DNA from: Oopsacas minuta
Lineage: Eukaryota > Porifera > Hexactinellida > Lyssacinosida > Leucopsacidae
Direction: 5' to 3'
Assembly (NCBI GenBank): GCA_024704765.1
Contig: JAKMXF010000266.1
Location: forward strand, 62,001-126,000
Length of the DNA: 64,000 bases
The position numbers and the translations under genes are program-made. Below, in pieces: positions 48,314-62,200 of the stretch. The notes beneath the pieces were generated by a model. The model was not told where the DNA came from and did not search any database. It saw only the letters and a program-made list of their open reading frames with translations. Position 1 is the stretch's first letter. The number at the start of each line of letters is the position of its first letter.

Positions 48314-48921
48314 TCATTATCTCTTAATTTATCTATTATACTCTCATTTAAACTACGTGGTTGTTGTGTGGAAACTGCTCCCAGCTGGGAAATTGGTAAA
48401 ACAGCTTAATTCGATCACGAAAATATTGTTTACTACCCCCAAGTATGCCATAAACAGCCAAAACTTATTACCCAATAATTAACACGTTCTCGAAGTGTCT
48501 ATTTTCCTTAAAATACGTAATTTCCAGTAGCGTGTATATGCCCTTTACTTGTATCTCCACACAATAATCAATACATTCGTCATACTTATCAATGGAGTTG
48601 TATTGTTCCATATGCTATACTTGCGCGAGAAGATAATATTTATAAATGAAGCACCTGCTCTATTATAGAGGCCATGTTTAGACTCAATGAATAGCAAAAA
48701 TGCTGGCCTCATACGTGTACGTAGCATGATGAAATTAAATTACTAAAAAACTTGCCAATTCCTTTTGGATTCTTTTGCTACGTAACTGGTAACTGACTGC
48801 TCATGCAATAATATTTAGTTTCCCAAAATTTTAAACTGAAGCCATGTACTAAATGTGTAGGTATTTTTTGCATCTATAGATTGTTTGAATACAAATAATG
48901 TTTGCGTAATGTTATATTAGC
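48314..48921. other. Intergenic region before MZT2
   Basis: About 600 bp, AT-rich, no supported gene. The 60-codon minus-strand frame at 48545-48727 looks like chance. The region ends in TATATTAG one base before the MZT2 ATG. Confidence 0.45.
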
Positions 48922-49182
48922 ATGAGTGGTAGACCTGTACGTAGCTTTGCAAACCAATCAGAAGCTTCTCTAGAGCTAAGGACACACCATGAGGATTTGG
49001 CTAAACTATATCAATTTCTAGGAATAAGAGTTGATGAAGGATTGCTACTTGAAATATTTATGCTATTGCATTGTAGAGTTCCTGTAGATGTACTGCTTGA
49101 GACTCTAAAGGAGATTGAAGATAGAGATATTGAGTATCAAGATCTTAAGAATGCAAACAAGATACGCTCACAAACTAGCTAA
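48922..49182 (+). CDS. MZT2: Mitotic-spindle organizing protein 2 (MOZART2)-like
   Basis: Single exon, 86 residues. The core LAKLYQFLGIRVDEGLLLEI, followed by LLHCRVPVDVLLETLKEI, matches the two-to-three-helix MOZART2 core in spacing. MOZART2 is a small subunit of the gamma-tubulin ring complex. The protein lacks the long C-terminal tail of vertebrate MZT2. It starts one base after an acceptor-like TTAG and ends 129 bp before VPS45 on the same strand. MZT1 is a less likely alternative. Confidence 0.6.
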   Translation: MSGRPVRSFANQSEASLELRTHHEDLAKLYQFLGIRVDEGLLLEIFMLLHCRVPVDVLLETLKEIEDRDIEYQDLKNANKIRSQTS

Positions 49183-49311
49183 TGAGTATACGTACTTTGT
49201 GATGTTTTGCATATTTTGTGCTGGCATTAATATTGTTTGATTTCTGAGAAATTTGCATGAATTTTCTTCAAACATTTTGTTACTCTTATTTTATATGTAG
49301 TTAGAGTCATC

Positions 49312-52292
49312 ATGGACCTTAGTTTAGCCTTGAAACTCTACGTCACAATGATGATAGAAGACTCCAAGGATGGCATGAAGGTATTCTTAATGGATAAACA
49401 AACAACCAGTATTATTAGTATGATATTTACACAGACTGAAATGCTACAGAAAGAAGTATTTCTATTCGAGCATATTGACACCTTACATCGAGAACCTATG
49501 AAGCATTTGAAAGCAGTTTGCTTCGTACAACCTACACCAGACAATATAGTTCATTTAGAAAACGAATTGCGATCACCCAAGTACGAATCTTATTATATTT
49601 ATTTTTCTAATTCAGTCAGTGATAGTTCTGTACAGTTACTTGCTCAAGCAGATGAGAGTGAGCTAGTTCGTGAGATAAAAGAATTCTACATGGAGTATTT
49701 AGCTCTAACTCCACACCTATACTCAGTCAATTGTCCATTTTCCTCTATTCCTAGTCGTATATGGGAGCCTGATAGCTTTATAAACAGTCGTGCTGGACTC
49801 ATTTCTGTATTGCTAAGTTTAAAGAAATCTCCTGTAGTTCGTTTCCAGAATGGTTCCGAGCAGTGCGAGAGGTTGGCTCGAGAAGTAGCAAATGCTGTGA
49901 AGAGGGATGAATCCTTTCACTTTCGACAGGTTAGTTTGATTAATTGTTTTACAGAAACATGTGTCGAGTCGTAGTCTGTAGAAGCTTTGTTCTGTTATAA
50001 TAATCAATGTTAATTAATTCAAATGGAGCCTTCAATCGTTCTCATAAATTATAGCTAAGATAGTACATTGTTGATAAATCTCAACTCAAAAGTATTACCT
50101 TTTTAGAATGTCTTAATATTATACTCAGAAAGATTACTGCGAATGTTATCCAAATACTGATATTTGATTTAATTGGCTCTGATTGCTTCTCCATTCTGTG
50201 AAATATCATATCTCCCTCGCTTATCTCACTATTTTGAGTCTGTCTTAGCATTTGCTAGTTTTCCACTTCTAATTGGAAACGATGTCTTAATATACAACTA
50301 TGATAGCAAATTAATTATTCCCTGAACCGACAGATTCGCCAATACAGATACCAGTCAGGTTTCTCCTCCTTGCTCACTCAATTTAAACCATCTTACCCAT
50401 CATATAAGATATTACTCTGAGTGTTGAACACTTATTTTGCTCTATGCCACGACTGCATATAATAATCTATCTATGTCAACTAGTTTGCTTTAGATTCCTT
50501 CAATTCAGTGCTACTTGTGGAAATAATTAAGTATTCAAAATTATTGGACATCTTTCATTGCGTTTGATTTCCATCAGCTACACTTATAGTGTTTCTATTA
50601 ATTCTGAAATTCATATTTTTCTAACAGAAAGAAGCTCTTCCACTTTTGCTTATTCTGGATCGAAGAGATGACCCAATCACTCCCCTACTCAACCAATGGA
50701 CATATCAAGCAATGGTTCATGAGCTCTTGGGCATAACTAAGAACCGAGTAGATCTCTCTAAATTCCCTGATGTTCCAAAGGATCTTCATGAGATAGTGAT
50801 GTCATCTGATCAAGATGAATTCTATAGGGAGAATATGTATTGTAATTACGGGGAAATTGGTTTGAATATTAAACAACTTGTGGATCAATATCAGGTATAT
50901 TTGTGTAGGTTTTTATGGTTCACAGCTGTTTAATATTCCGCGGTTTTTAGACAAAGTTTAAAAGTCAAGCTAAAGTAGAAACAATCGCCGAAATGAAGGC
51001 TTTTGTAGAAAGCTATCCACAATTTCGTAAGCTAAGCGGTACTGTGTCAAAACATGTAGCAGTTATGGGGGAACTGTCTAAGATTGTTAAGCAGTGTAAC
51101 TTGATGGAAATATCAGAATTAGAGCAGGAAATTTGTGCGAAATCAGAACATTCAAAGCATTTACTTGCTGTTAAACAGATACTAGCTCGTAGTAGTACAA
51201 GTGAGATTGATGGATTGAGATTAGCTATGTTATATGCACTGAAGTACGAGAAGAATAGCTCAAAGGACCTACAGGTATCTATATTATTTGACAAATTATA
51301 TACACTACCTTTGATAATATTATCAAAAATACTTCAAGTTAGTATCCTAGCGTATTTTCTCAAGTGAATGCTACTTATTCAACTCTTATTTGAAGTTACA
51401 AGATAGAGTATCCATCTGTATTGGTTTCACGGTATACCCTTATATGGTTATTATCATACACGACCTGTATTATACATGAGCCATACACTTATTTTCTGAT
51501 ATGTAATCGCGTTTTATCGCTAATTACTCTTTATAAGTAAACGACGGTTATTTATTTTCAATTGATAGTTCGCTAAATTTTGATATTTCTAGAGTGTCTA
51601 ACGATATCTATATGTATACCGTTTAGCTACGTATTGTTATTTATTCGATAATTATGTCATTAGTTAAGACATAAATTTGTAATTAATTTACTTATCTATC
51701 ACCTCATATACGTATGTTTGTTATTATTCTCTACCTGATTATTAAGTTACACAATGATCTAGTTTATACGACATAATTATCTTGCTACTATCTCTAGCCA
51801 ATCGTTGAGCTTCTCACACATAACAGTGCTACTCCAGACAAAGCTAGAAGGCTCGTTTCAGCTATAACAGAGTATGGAGGATTTGAGCGTCGAACTAGTG
51901 ATCTGTTCGGTACAGCTTCTCCTCTCTCTTTTACTAAAAAACTCTTGAAAGGTTTGAGAGATGTAGAGAATATTTATACTCAACACACGCCCCTATTAAC
52001 CACAACACTAGAAACTGCATTGAAAGGGAAACTCAAAGAATCTCAATTTCCTGTAGCTACTTCACAAAGCGTAGAGCGTCCTCAAGACATCATAGTGTTC
52101 ATGGTAGGTGGAGTTACCTACGAGGAAGCTCTTGCTGTTGCTAATTTAAACAAATCGAATCAAGGTGCTGTTAGAATTATACTAGGTGGTACATATGTGC
52201 ATAATTGTAGGAGTTACCTGAAAGAGGTTTTACAAAGCACTTACGCTGGCGGTGGAGCTAAAAAGGGAGCTATGAAGAAAGATATCCCTTAA
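49312..52292 (+). CDS. VPS45: Sec1/Munc18-family protein VPS45
   Basis: Four exons (49312-49929, 50628-50894, 50951-51274, 51798-52292) join to about 564 residues; human VPS45 has 570. Family motifs are [78 protein letters not shown] and [16 protein letters not shown], ending near [15 protein letters not shown]45 binds syntaxin-16 and Rabenosyn and drives endosomal SNARE assembly. Introns 1 (about 700 bp) and 3 (about 520 bp) are longer than usual here; I see no gene in them. An acceptor-like TATGTAG ends 11 bases before the ATG. Confidence 0.93.
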
Positions 52293-52528
52293 GCTGTTCA
52301 AAGGCAATCTATTATTTGTACATCAAGGATTGATAATATTTGTTCTTCATTTGTTTGAAATATTATTCAAAATTGCTGATTCTATAATATTAAATTAATT
52401 ACTTAAACATTCGGGTTTAATAATAACAATAAGATGCCTTCTAAAAAAATCACGGCTTGATGAAGTCATTGCATTAAAATCACATTTCTAAAAACATAGG
52501 ATTCTAACTATGAACTTGTAGCTTAGCA

Positions 52529-55500
52529 ATGGATACGTCATACGACCCCAGTTTTGCTTCTCTCATTAACTCAACCTCGAGACCAGAAGAAAGAATTAAA
52601 GACTTAGAAAGGGAATTGTTGGTAACTCGTGAGAAATTAAATGAAGAGATCGGCCGCTTAACTCGAGAGCAATGCTCGATCCGTTCTGAATTAGAACGTT
52701 CTGAAGCTGCAAGACAGAAAGTTGAGTTAGAACTGACAAAATCGAAAAGGAGAGAAGACGAAATGACCGAACAAAACAATGAATTAGAGACTGTTTCAAG
52801 AGAGACTCGTATAAACCTAGAATCAAAAGTTACTCAGCTAAGCAAACAGTGTAGGGAATGGAAAATAACGCTAGACGCAGTCCATAGAGCAAGAGTACAA
52901 GAAAAACAAGAACAAGAGGTATACATTAATTTAGCTATTCATTTTATCTTTCTTTCAGTTAATGAGGTATTGCAATTGTTACAGATATCTAACTGAATTA
53001 TACATGTAGGAATTCTCTTATCTTCTTGAGAAAACTTATGTTAGTTTTTAGCCATTCAATTATTTAAATTAACTATCAACCATTACGTGTAATACACTTT
53101 AAACTAACCTTGTAAAATGCTATAGTGGCATAGACCTTATCTATTAAATGTATTGCCAATTTTGAATAGAGCGATATTTTTATGATAAGATTTTAAGATG
53201 TTTGGAGTGTTAATTAATGTCATTATTAAATATAACTGACAAGAAGGTTATTATAAGACTTTAATTTTCTGCTAATACGCAAATATGACGCACTTGTTAT
53301 TAATTGTATTATGCTGTTGACGTCATTAGGTCTTATTAAAGCAGAAAGAAGAGAAAAATACTCATCGAACTTTTGAGTTAGATAAGTTACAACATGAACA
53401 ACGTGCTAGGGAAACTGACATATTACAATTACAGCATAATTATGAATGTCTTGAGAAAGAACTACACTCTACTAAAGATACTAACCGGAAGCTGTCTCAA
53501 CAGAATGAGTTCTTCTCTATCGCTGTTGACACAGGAAAGGAGGAAGCTATTGCATTGAGAGACGAGTTGAAGGCATTTCAACATAGTTTAGAGAATGAAC
53601 GTACTACTGCTATGGAGATTAAATGTGGTAATGAGGTTTTGACTGTCAAGGTATTTGTTAATTATAAGGGTGATGAAAATAGTAGCTATTGTGTGACTAT
53701 TTGATGTGTATATAGGTTCATGATTTGGAGAGGTTATTAGAGTCTGAGCGTGAAATTTCGCGAGATTGCAGAACTAACATGGAACATTTGCAGGAGTCTC
53801 GTAGAGGGCTTGAAAAGAAGCGAGACGAAGATATTAAGATGTGCCAAGAATTAAATGAGAAGTTAATCCGCACTGAATCGGAATTTCGTGGCCTTCAAGA
53901 TCAGCTGTTCACGAAAGAGCGTCTAATCCTAGAACTTTCTGAACAAGTTAAGCTCCACCAAGATAATTTTTCAAAGCTCAGAGATGAATTAGAGAATACT
54001 GTAATACAACAATCTGAATTACATGACGGATATTCACGTGAAATGTCTCAGATAGAGACTGTCCTACAGTCTTTTCAAAGAGGTACTATGCTGACCAACA
54101 AAAGTTCTGTATGTTGATATTTTAATTTCTATCATTAGTAACCTTGTCTATTACTAATTATCATATTAGGAACTCTCACAACAAATCAAATCCATATTAA
54201 CAAAATTCCATACAGATTCAGTAGAGAGTAAAACTGAGTTCAACCAGTTGAAAGATAGTTTTGATACCCTAAACGGTGAGTACAAATCTTATAGGGATTT
54301 GATTCAGGCAAATAATGGGACTATGAGACAGGCAGAAGAGAAACTTAGCATTCAAGATGAAGTTATTACAAAGCTGAAACGTGAAGTAGAGACTGGTGAA
54401 AAGTTGAGTCAATCTCTAAAACAAGATTTGGAAAAGATTACTCGTAAGAGAAATCATGCGAAAGAAGAGCTTGAAAAAGCGCAGAAAAACAAGCAATCAG
54501 ATTATGAATCACACTCAAGGTAACTATGTATATATTACTGCTTTTAATATTTAATTACTTTTAATATATGTAACTCTAGATATCTGCATTATCTGTATCA
54601 ATTATTGGTACATGGACATAGTTCAGCACGTGTACCGACTTATAGTGAGATCTCACCACCAGGGGAAGAGACAGCCCCATTATCCTGGAAGCAGCTAGCT
54701 ACAATGGTAGCAGAACAAACTCAAGCTAAACTGAATATAATATCAGAGTATGAAGGTAAACTGGCACAATTCGACCAGAATTCTATTGAGCATGCAGCTA
54801 AGTTCAGTCAGGTATCTTTCATTTGAATTTTATCCAATTTCTCTGTAAACTTTCATGTACGTGCTAACACAGTGTAGTTTAATTTAATATTAGCTACAGA
54901 AATATATCAGTTATGGGAATTATTTCATTCAGGTTAAAGGGTTGTACCAACAAGGCTTGGGTAAATGTGCAGAATTAGAGAAACATCTAGAATTAATAGG
55001 ACGAGAGAAGCTTAATTTAGAACAGCAGTTAGTGCACACGAAGGAGCAATCAGCTGTATCTATAAGGGAGAGAGAGGGAATGGAAGAAGAGAATAAGAAT
55101 AGGTTAAACGAACTAGAACAACGAACTATTTCTCAGGAACAAGAATTAGATAGAGCTTTTGAAGCCCTCGCAAAACGAGAACAAGAATTGACCATGTTCT
55201 TAGGTGCTCTTGCCCTCCTTACATCCACTCTAATCCCTTCTTTAAGAGCCTGTTCTGAATTAGCTATACAGAAAAAGTTCTTACACAGCGAATTCTCCAG
55301 ACTACATATCCTCAAACAACAGGTAACTTATATATTGGATTCTACATATCCTAGTTTTGATATTTTGAATCTTACATTCCATTGGATAATCGTGATTAGA
55401 GAGCATTATGGTAAAAACAATAGAGTACGAGTGTATGATAAATACTCCACAAATCCTTAATGAGTGCGTATTTTTTTGAGTATTGTATGGCTGTTTCATA

Positions 55501-58500
55501 AGTCTATATTTTCTATTGTAACTGTCTGGACTAAAGATCGGGTTAACTACTATCAATGCAACCTAGACGATTACAATTATTTCTTTTAGTTATAAGTCTA
55601 CTTGATAATTATGTTATAGTAGATGAGTTCTATCAATTCCAAGCGAGTTAATTTGGTCAATTTATGATGCTTATCAATTTTGATGGGTTCCTTATATTGT
55701 TCATTAACATAATGTCCTCTAAGTTTTTGTGCTATTTTACAACTTCTCTTACTCTGCAATTACTGATTTAACCAAAGGCCTGTGGGAAGCCATCACTTTT
55801 GCTATACTCTCATTTTCGATAAGACCGCAATGCCGACTATAACACAATTGGCAATAATTATAATCAAATCAATTCTATACAAAGGAACATTGCTTCATGA
55901 AGAAATCTGACTCATTTTACAATAAGCTATCTACCATACAATAGCTTTACTCAGTAGTTTATTTGTTTCTAATTATGTTAAACTGATTTTAGAGGGATAT
56001 ACAGCTGTCTTAAGGATTTATGTACGGCCATGAATGATCAACAACAACAACAATTTGTGAATATCATATTGCATATAACTTGATTTCTCTAGGTTTCAGA
56101 GCTAGTATCTTCCTTACAAGAAGAAGCTATTATATCTGGGATAATACCTTCCCCACACAATGCATTGGATAACCCAAATCCAAAGGCTAATTTATCTAAA
56201 TCTACTCCTAAGCGAGTACGTAAAGGCTGCATAGCTCAATCTGTATTTAGTGTACAGGACGAATTCCTTAACTCACCGGCTATGAAACTACGTAGGGGCA
56301 TTATAGTTGTAATGGCAACTAAAAGGCTATTTTATATTTATAAAGAGAAGCGGAATACAATAAAACTTTGTGTGAAAGCAGGTCCTAGTGAGTTAGGAGC
56401 TATAACTACATCCATGTCTATATCTTCTGGAGCTACAGCTGTTACTAATAAGAAATCAGATCCATTCTATGATTGGATGGTAAGGCTATATGACTAAAGT
56501 GAACTCTTGTATAACGTCCGTACACTCCTTTATAATGAGAGTTTATGTATTATTTGTCTTATATTTTCGCTATATAGACTAGTCCAGATCTTCACGAGTT
56601 GGTAGTTAGAAGTATGCTAGAAGCATACGCGTATATTCGCAGCAACCAGGAGAAAGAACATGCTACTAGATTAGGGCCAGACCGAGCCTTCGACATATCT
56701 ATTGCTCCTGCGTATCAGGCATCAAGAGGACCACACCCTGCTGAAAACTCCCTAAAATCTCTCCTAACAAATCTACAAACATTCTTTCCATTCCATCTCT
56801 CCGTACATTCACCAAATGAGAGATGGGATCATCAAGGGTGGGCTCCTGTGGGTACACGTGTATCTAATGGACCTAGTGCTCCTGATGCGAGCTTACTCTC
56901 CTTGTTAGGAGATGGACTTAATGCTCAAATCAGGAAAAATAAAAAATTTATACCTGTAGATGATATAGGCATGATGCTAGAAGCAGGTTAGTGGCTTAAT
57001 AGGAATTATGCTATGTGAATTCTCAGTATTAGTGAGTAGCTATTGATTTTTAGGATTATTGGGATTAATTTCAAGACTTAAGGAGTCTGAACTTGCAAAA
57101 GACAGACTTCACCAGAAACTGCTTAGATCCGAGGAACAAGGAAATGAACTCAAGATTGCTTGTCAACAAGCTCTTAGAATGGAGAATCAAGTAGACCAGC
57201 TTAGTCTACAACTCCAGACTCATGTCCCGAAGGAAAGTTACGAAAGTATGTCATCAGAACTGCAAGAGGTTTGTTGATGCGATAATATCATTAATCCGCC
57301 TACAGCTCATTCCACATCATTGTCTCGTATTAATAATATGAGTATAACTATCTACAAAATTATGTATCACAAATTGCATAATAGAATTGAAAAGAATACA
57401 TCAAACAATACACAAATACTTGGTGATCTGTTCATAGGCTAGGCTAGTCATGCTTTCTCAAAAAATATTTTTCCAGGCAATTGATCGTGAGCATCAAACT
57501 CAAACAGTGCTGACAACTCAATCAGAGAAGATTGAACAGTTGAAAGGCAGGCTACAGAAAAACACTTTGGAGTTACAACGGAGAGAGAATACCCTACAAG
57601 AATCCCTACAAGAATTGACCAATGTTAAACAGGATTCAGCTCGTGCGAATCAACAATCCCGTCTCTCAGATCGACAACTAACTCAGCTTCAGGACACTTG
57701 TCAGCATACTCAACTACAATTGAGAGATGCTCAGCTCGCTCTACGGACGACTGCACGAGAGAGAGAAATTCTTGTGAAATATCTACGTAGAGCAAATCAT
57801 ATTTTTATAGAAGCGAAATCAAAGCTACATCTATCTGCCCACACAAATGCACCATTAGAGCTTGAACGTATGATGTCACCTAGTACTGAACTACTCAACA
57901 GTATGGAAGAGCATAACAACTTTCCACAATTAGATTCGTGTATGGTAACGGTGAGTGTTAGCATGTAGACTTTAGGAATTAATTAATTAATTAATAGAAC
58001 GCAAATAGCATACGTAACATCAGAGATATCTTCCATTGTATAAGACATTACCACAAAATATTGGCTTGAACACTGTATAATAATCCTTGTAGGTTAAGAC
58101 TTTTCTGGAGTTCTACCAATATTCACTAGGCCGTATCAGCTTCCTACACTCACAACTAATTCAGACTCAATCACATGCTACTGCTCTCAAACATGAAGTA
58201 GACGCTGCAACACGTAGACAGCTGACTGAAGCTGCTATTAGCATTGATAACCCAAGTAGACACTCAAGGCAATATTCTCCACTACCAGAAATCGCAATTA
58301 CTCGCACTTCCCCGATGAAATCAAGCCCAAAGTTAGACCATGGCGGTCATTCTAGGCTATATTTAGACACATTAAATAACGAGCTACGTCCAGACTCTCA
58401 GTTTACAGACACCCTATCTTTTGCACCTCTCCAAGGTACTCCTATTAACGTATCTTACAGGAGTGACACTCATCTGTCATCTGACACATATTTTCGCCCC

Positions 58501-58590
58501 ATCCCCCTTTCTCCAACTCCCTCTGAACAAGGTCAGCAATTAGGCCAGCGTATTGCTCAGAGCCTCGAGGGGTATAATCTATCCACCTGA
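52529..58590 (+). CDS. CCDC171: Coiled-coil domain protein CCDC171
   Basis: Eleven exons join in frame to 1,347 residues, close to the human length of about 1,326. Most of the protein is coiled coil. Order and spacing match CCDC171: an N-terminal charged coil with RSELERSEAARQKVELEL, the PLSWKQLATMVAEQTQAKL segment, a short hydrophobic-helix part (LGALALLTSTLIPSLRAC), LRRGIIVVMATKRL, a middle globular part, then a second coil and VKTFLEFYQYSLGRI near the end. The function of the family is poorly known. Intron 1 (52919-53344) and intron 6 (55323-56092, about 770 bp) are long for this window and contain no gene I can support. A TTGTAG ends 7 bases before the ATG. Confidence 0.82.
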
Positions 58591-59246
58591 ACACTTTCTT
58601 CCTCAACAAATTTTAATCCATTTTGCTTTGTATTTGCTCACTAATACTCTTGTATTCTCACTGTTTCAAACCTCTTACCTTTTAGGTTCGTTATACTATG
58701 CTCTTTCTATATATATATATGTATTTAGTTCTATCTAAACATGGAAAAGTCAAAACAAATTTGCACGAATTACTTTATCTCATAAACTAATAATCATGCT
58801 ATGATTTTCCTATCCCATAATGATAAAGTGTTCACTCCATCCCCACTGATGTTAATAATGATGTACACAGTATTATGGTGACATAGATTGATACTTAAGG
58901 AGAACAAGGTAGGATTGCAATGTCATCAACTACTAGAAATATGATTCTAACCAATTATATATGAATTAATGTAATTCTAACAAATAGACATCATTTGCAT
59001 TTCCCCCAAAATTGGATTACATTCTGTTAATACGTATCTACCTATGACAAGTGGTTTCCTAATCATATGAAATTAGAAATACACAAATACTTGGTTGTTA
59101 TCTTCTACGTGTCCATTTCAAATGTGGTTGTGATAATGTCTAGCTCTTTCTTCCTCGAGTTTCAGTACTTTGATGTTAGATTACTTTATATTCCCAAACA
59201 TAGAGTTTACATTAATTGTTAAAACCCAATTAGCCAATTAATTTTG
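58591..59246. other. Intergenic region, CCDC171 to ARMH1
   Basis: About 650 bp, AT-rich, no gene seen. It should hold the CCDC171 3' UTR and the ARMH1 promoter. Confidence 0.45.
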
Positions 59247-62200
59247 ATGTCAAAAAGTCGCAACTTAAGATCCTACTTCACAGAATGGGACAGGGGTCTT
59301 GTTAAGACCCGAGGTGAAATTCTATCAAATTTTATACATGAATCTAAAGGCATGACAGCTCCAGAGTTAGAACAAAAGTTTAAATTAGGAGCTAGTCTCT
59401 TTCTAGCAAGAATTACATCTTGGCTGAGGCTGTCTTATCTATCAGATAGATCTCACTTATCACTTCAACTCAAATCAATTGCTATATTTGTAAGCACTGC
59501 TAATGGCACTAGGTTAGTATATCATTTTATCCTTATTTTGCATTGATTCCTCTATGTTTACAAGATGTATAATTATGTTAGTGATAAATGTATTGAAAGG
59601 TCACTTTCTTACACAATTCTATTTCGCATAATCGTTCTATTTGTAATCCAATGATCTTCTCCTTAACGAATCCCATCCATTTTCTTGTTAACAATTCTTC
59701 CAATTTGTGTTTGCTTAGTACATCAGTATTCTATAAATTATTACAGAGTTTTGATGGCTAATTTTACGTAGATTATTTCTGTTTTATTCTAGTTAAGATA
59801 ACTATTAACAAATTGCTTGTATTTTGACGGAATTCTTCTATCTCTTAACTAATTTATAATTTTAATATCCTTTCTTAATGTCTACTTAACTTTGTTAGAG
59901 TGATCCGCAATTTTACAATATTTATTTCTTTAATTCTACCTCTAAATTAGCTTGGCCTTATGGCAAGTTCTGCTGAGTCAGATATTACTAAAATTGATCT
60001 AAATCAGGATAACCAAATTCCTGTCTTCCAAAGGTCCACTTCTAACAATCCGATGTCATTCTATGAAGCATTAGTTGACAGATATTTAAACGCACATGAG
60101 TATCAAGTACCATCTTTTGTGCATTTTCAAATTCCACCCATTGATTACGAGAGTGACGGTTGCAAACTTGGAAAACTTAGAACTTTGGTACTTGACAAGA
60201 AGAATATCTACAAAGCTGGTATTCCAGATGGAGGCTTATCCAAACTCTGTCCGAACATAACTCTGATACATCTATCAAGGAATCCCTTAAAGAGTTGGTC
60301 TGTGATTGAATCGATTTTACGGGAATTTCCTCTTCTAGAAGAGTGTAATCTACATAGGACATGCTTCACTATTAGCCCAGAAGACCTCTCAGCTATCTCA
60401 CCTACTATAATATGTCCAAAATTACATACTTTAAACCTAGCTCATACCAATATAGGCTGGTCGGAGATCCAACACATTGCTCTACAATGCCCAAACTTAA
60501 GAGATCTAGAATTGGTTGGTAACAGCCTCGAGAGCATTTCTACAAAAGCTCTTGACTGCTTACCTAATATAGAGTGTTTAAATCTATCTCTTAACAAAAT
60601 ACACTCTTGGGAAGAGGTCACTAAATTGGGTAAATTACCAAAACTAGAAATCTTACATCTGTCTAACAATCCGATCAGTTTCCAAAACTACTGTACACAT
60701 CCATCTATTGCTTGTAATACAACCTCAGTTGAGACGATACCCACAGAAATTGAATTTCAACAACAAGACAGTACAAATAATGAAACTGTAGAACCCCCAC
60801 AAATACCTCTATTCCCTTCTCTTTTAACTTTATCACTAGCTGAGGTAAATCTATGTAAATGGCAAGAATTGGATATTCTAGCTGCACTACCTGTTTTGAA
60901 GAATATTAGATTAAAAGACCTTCCTCTTGCCAGTGATATCTCCCAGGAAGATAGACGTAAAATTTTCCTATCTTGGTTCCCAAATATTGTTAAACTAAAC
61001 GGGAGCACTTCCGATGTGAATGAACGAATAAAATCTGAACGATTCACTCTTCGATATTTCTACTCTCTAGAGTACAAACCATTATTTCTACCACGTCTTA
61101 TTAAAAAGTATGGTGACTTAAAGCCCCTTATAGATATAGACTTATCATTTGGATATAAGGAGATTATTGAGGTGGAGTTTATGTATAAATCAAAGTTATG
61201 GCGTCGCGAAAAGATCACTGTAAAACAGACAGTTAAAGATTTAATATTTTGGCTGAAGAAAGAACTCAATGTTCCTAAGAACTCATTCACTGTATATCAT
61301 CTCCCCGAGTCAGCTGATAGAAATAGCTTCACTGACATGGTGGAGCTCTACATGTCGTCACTACCTTTGAGTAGATTTGACATACACGAAGGAGATCAGA
61401 TAATAATTACATAAGCATGTTATGATGCTAACTATTAACTCTATCTTAAGTTTAGGCTTGACTTATGAGTTTTGTTATGTTAATTATTATTTTCAATTTT
61501 ATTTTTGTTGATTTTCTATACATTTTTGATAGATTTGTTAGCTGTAAGGATGGCACAGTACTATTTTTCAATGGGACTAGTAGATGATAATTTCACTACT
61601 GCGTTTATTAATCTTAATAGACTTGAAGTTGACAGCTTTTCAGAATTCTTAGAGTTAATCTTAGTTTTCCTTTCAAGCCCGAAAGAAGCTCAACAATTTA
61701 TTTCCAAACTAGAGAAATACGCGGGCAGTCTTAACATTCCGTTTTCAGCTATACAGTTGATAGCCAAAGCGGTACTGTTATTTTTCCGTGGCTGTCTGCA
61801 GAAATCTCTCTCAATCACACAAATAGCTGAAGATCTCTCCAACTTAGGTCTGAATGAAGATAAAACACGTCGCTTAACACAAAACTGGAGTCATTCTTTC
61901 GGAATTATTTCTAATGTCAACCAACAGCGAGTATTGACAATCCACCAATTGACTGACTTAGAATGGAGATTTGGTGTAACAACAGGGAATTCACTTGCTA
62001 GCAGAGTTGGAAAGATCTTCCTACAAATGAAATTTAAAATATTCACAGGCGAGATTATTAGCATTGAAATGAGTATAGAGCAGTTCTACTCATTTCTCCA
62101 CGAAATGGAGAAAGCGAGAGCTAGTATTGAATATCTAATCTAGCATATACGTATTATCTATGTATTTGATTGATATAATGTATAAAGTGTTGTTAAATTC

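Noticed and set aside
48545-48727. 60-codon minus-strand frame before MZT2
   Set aside because: No family features and AT-driven composition.
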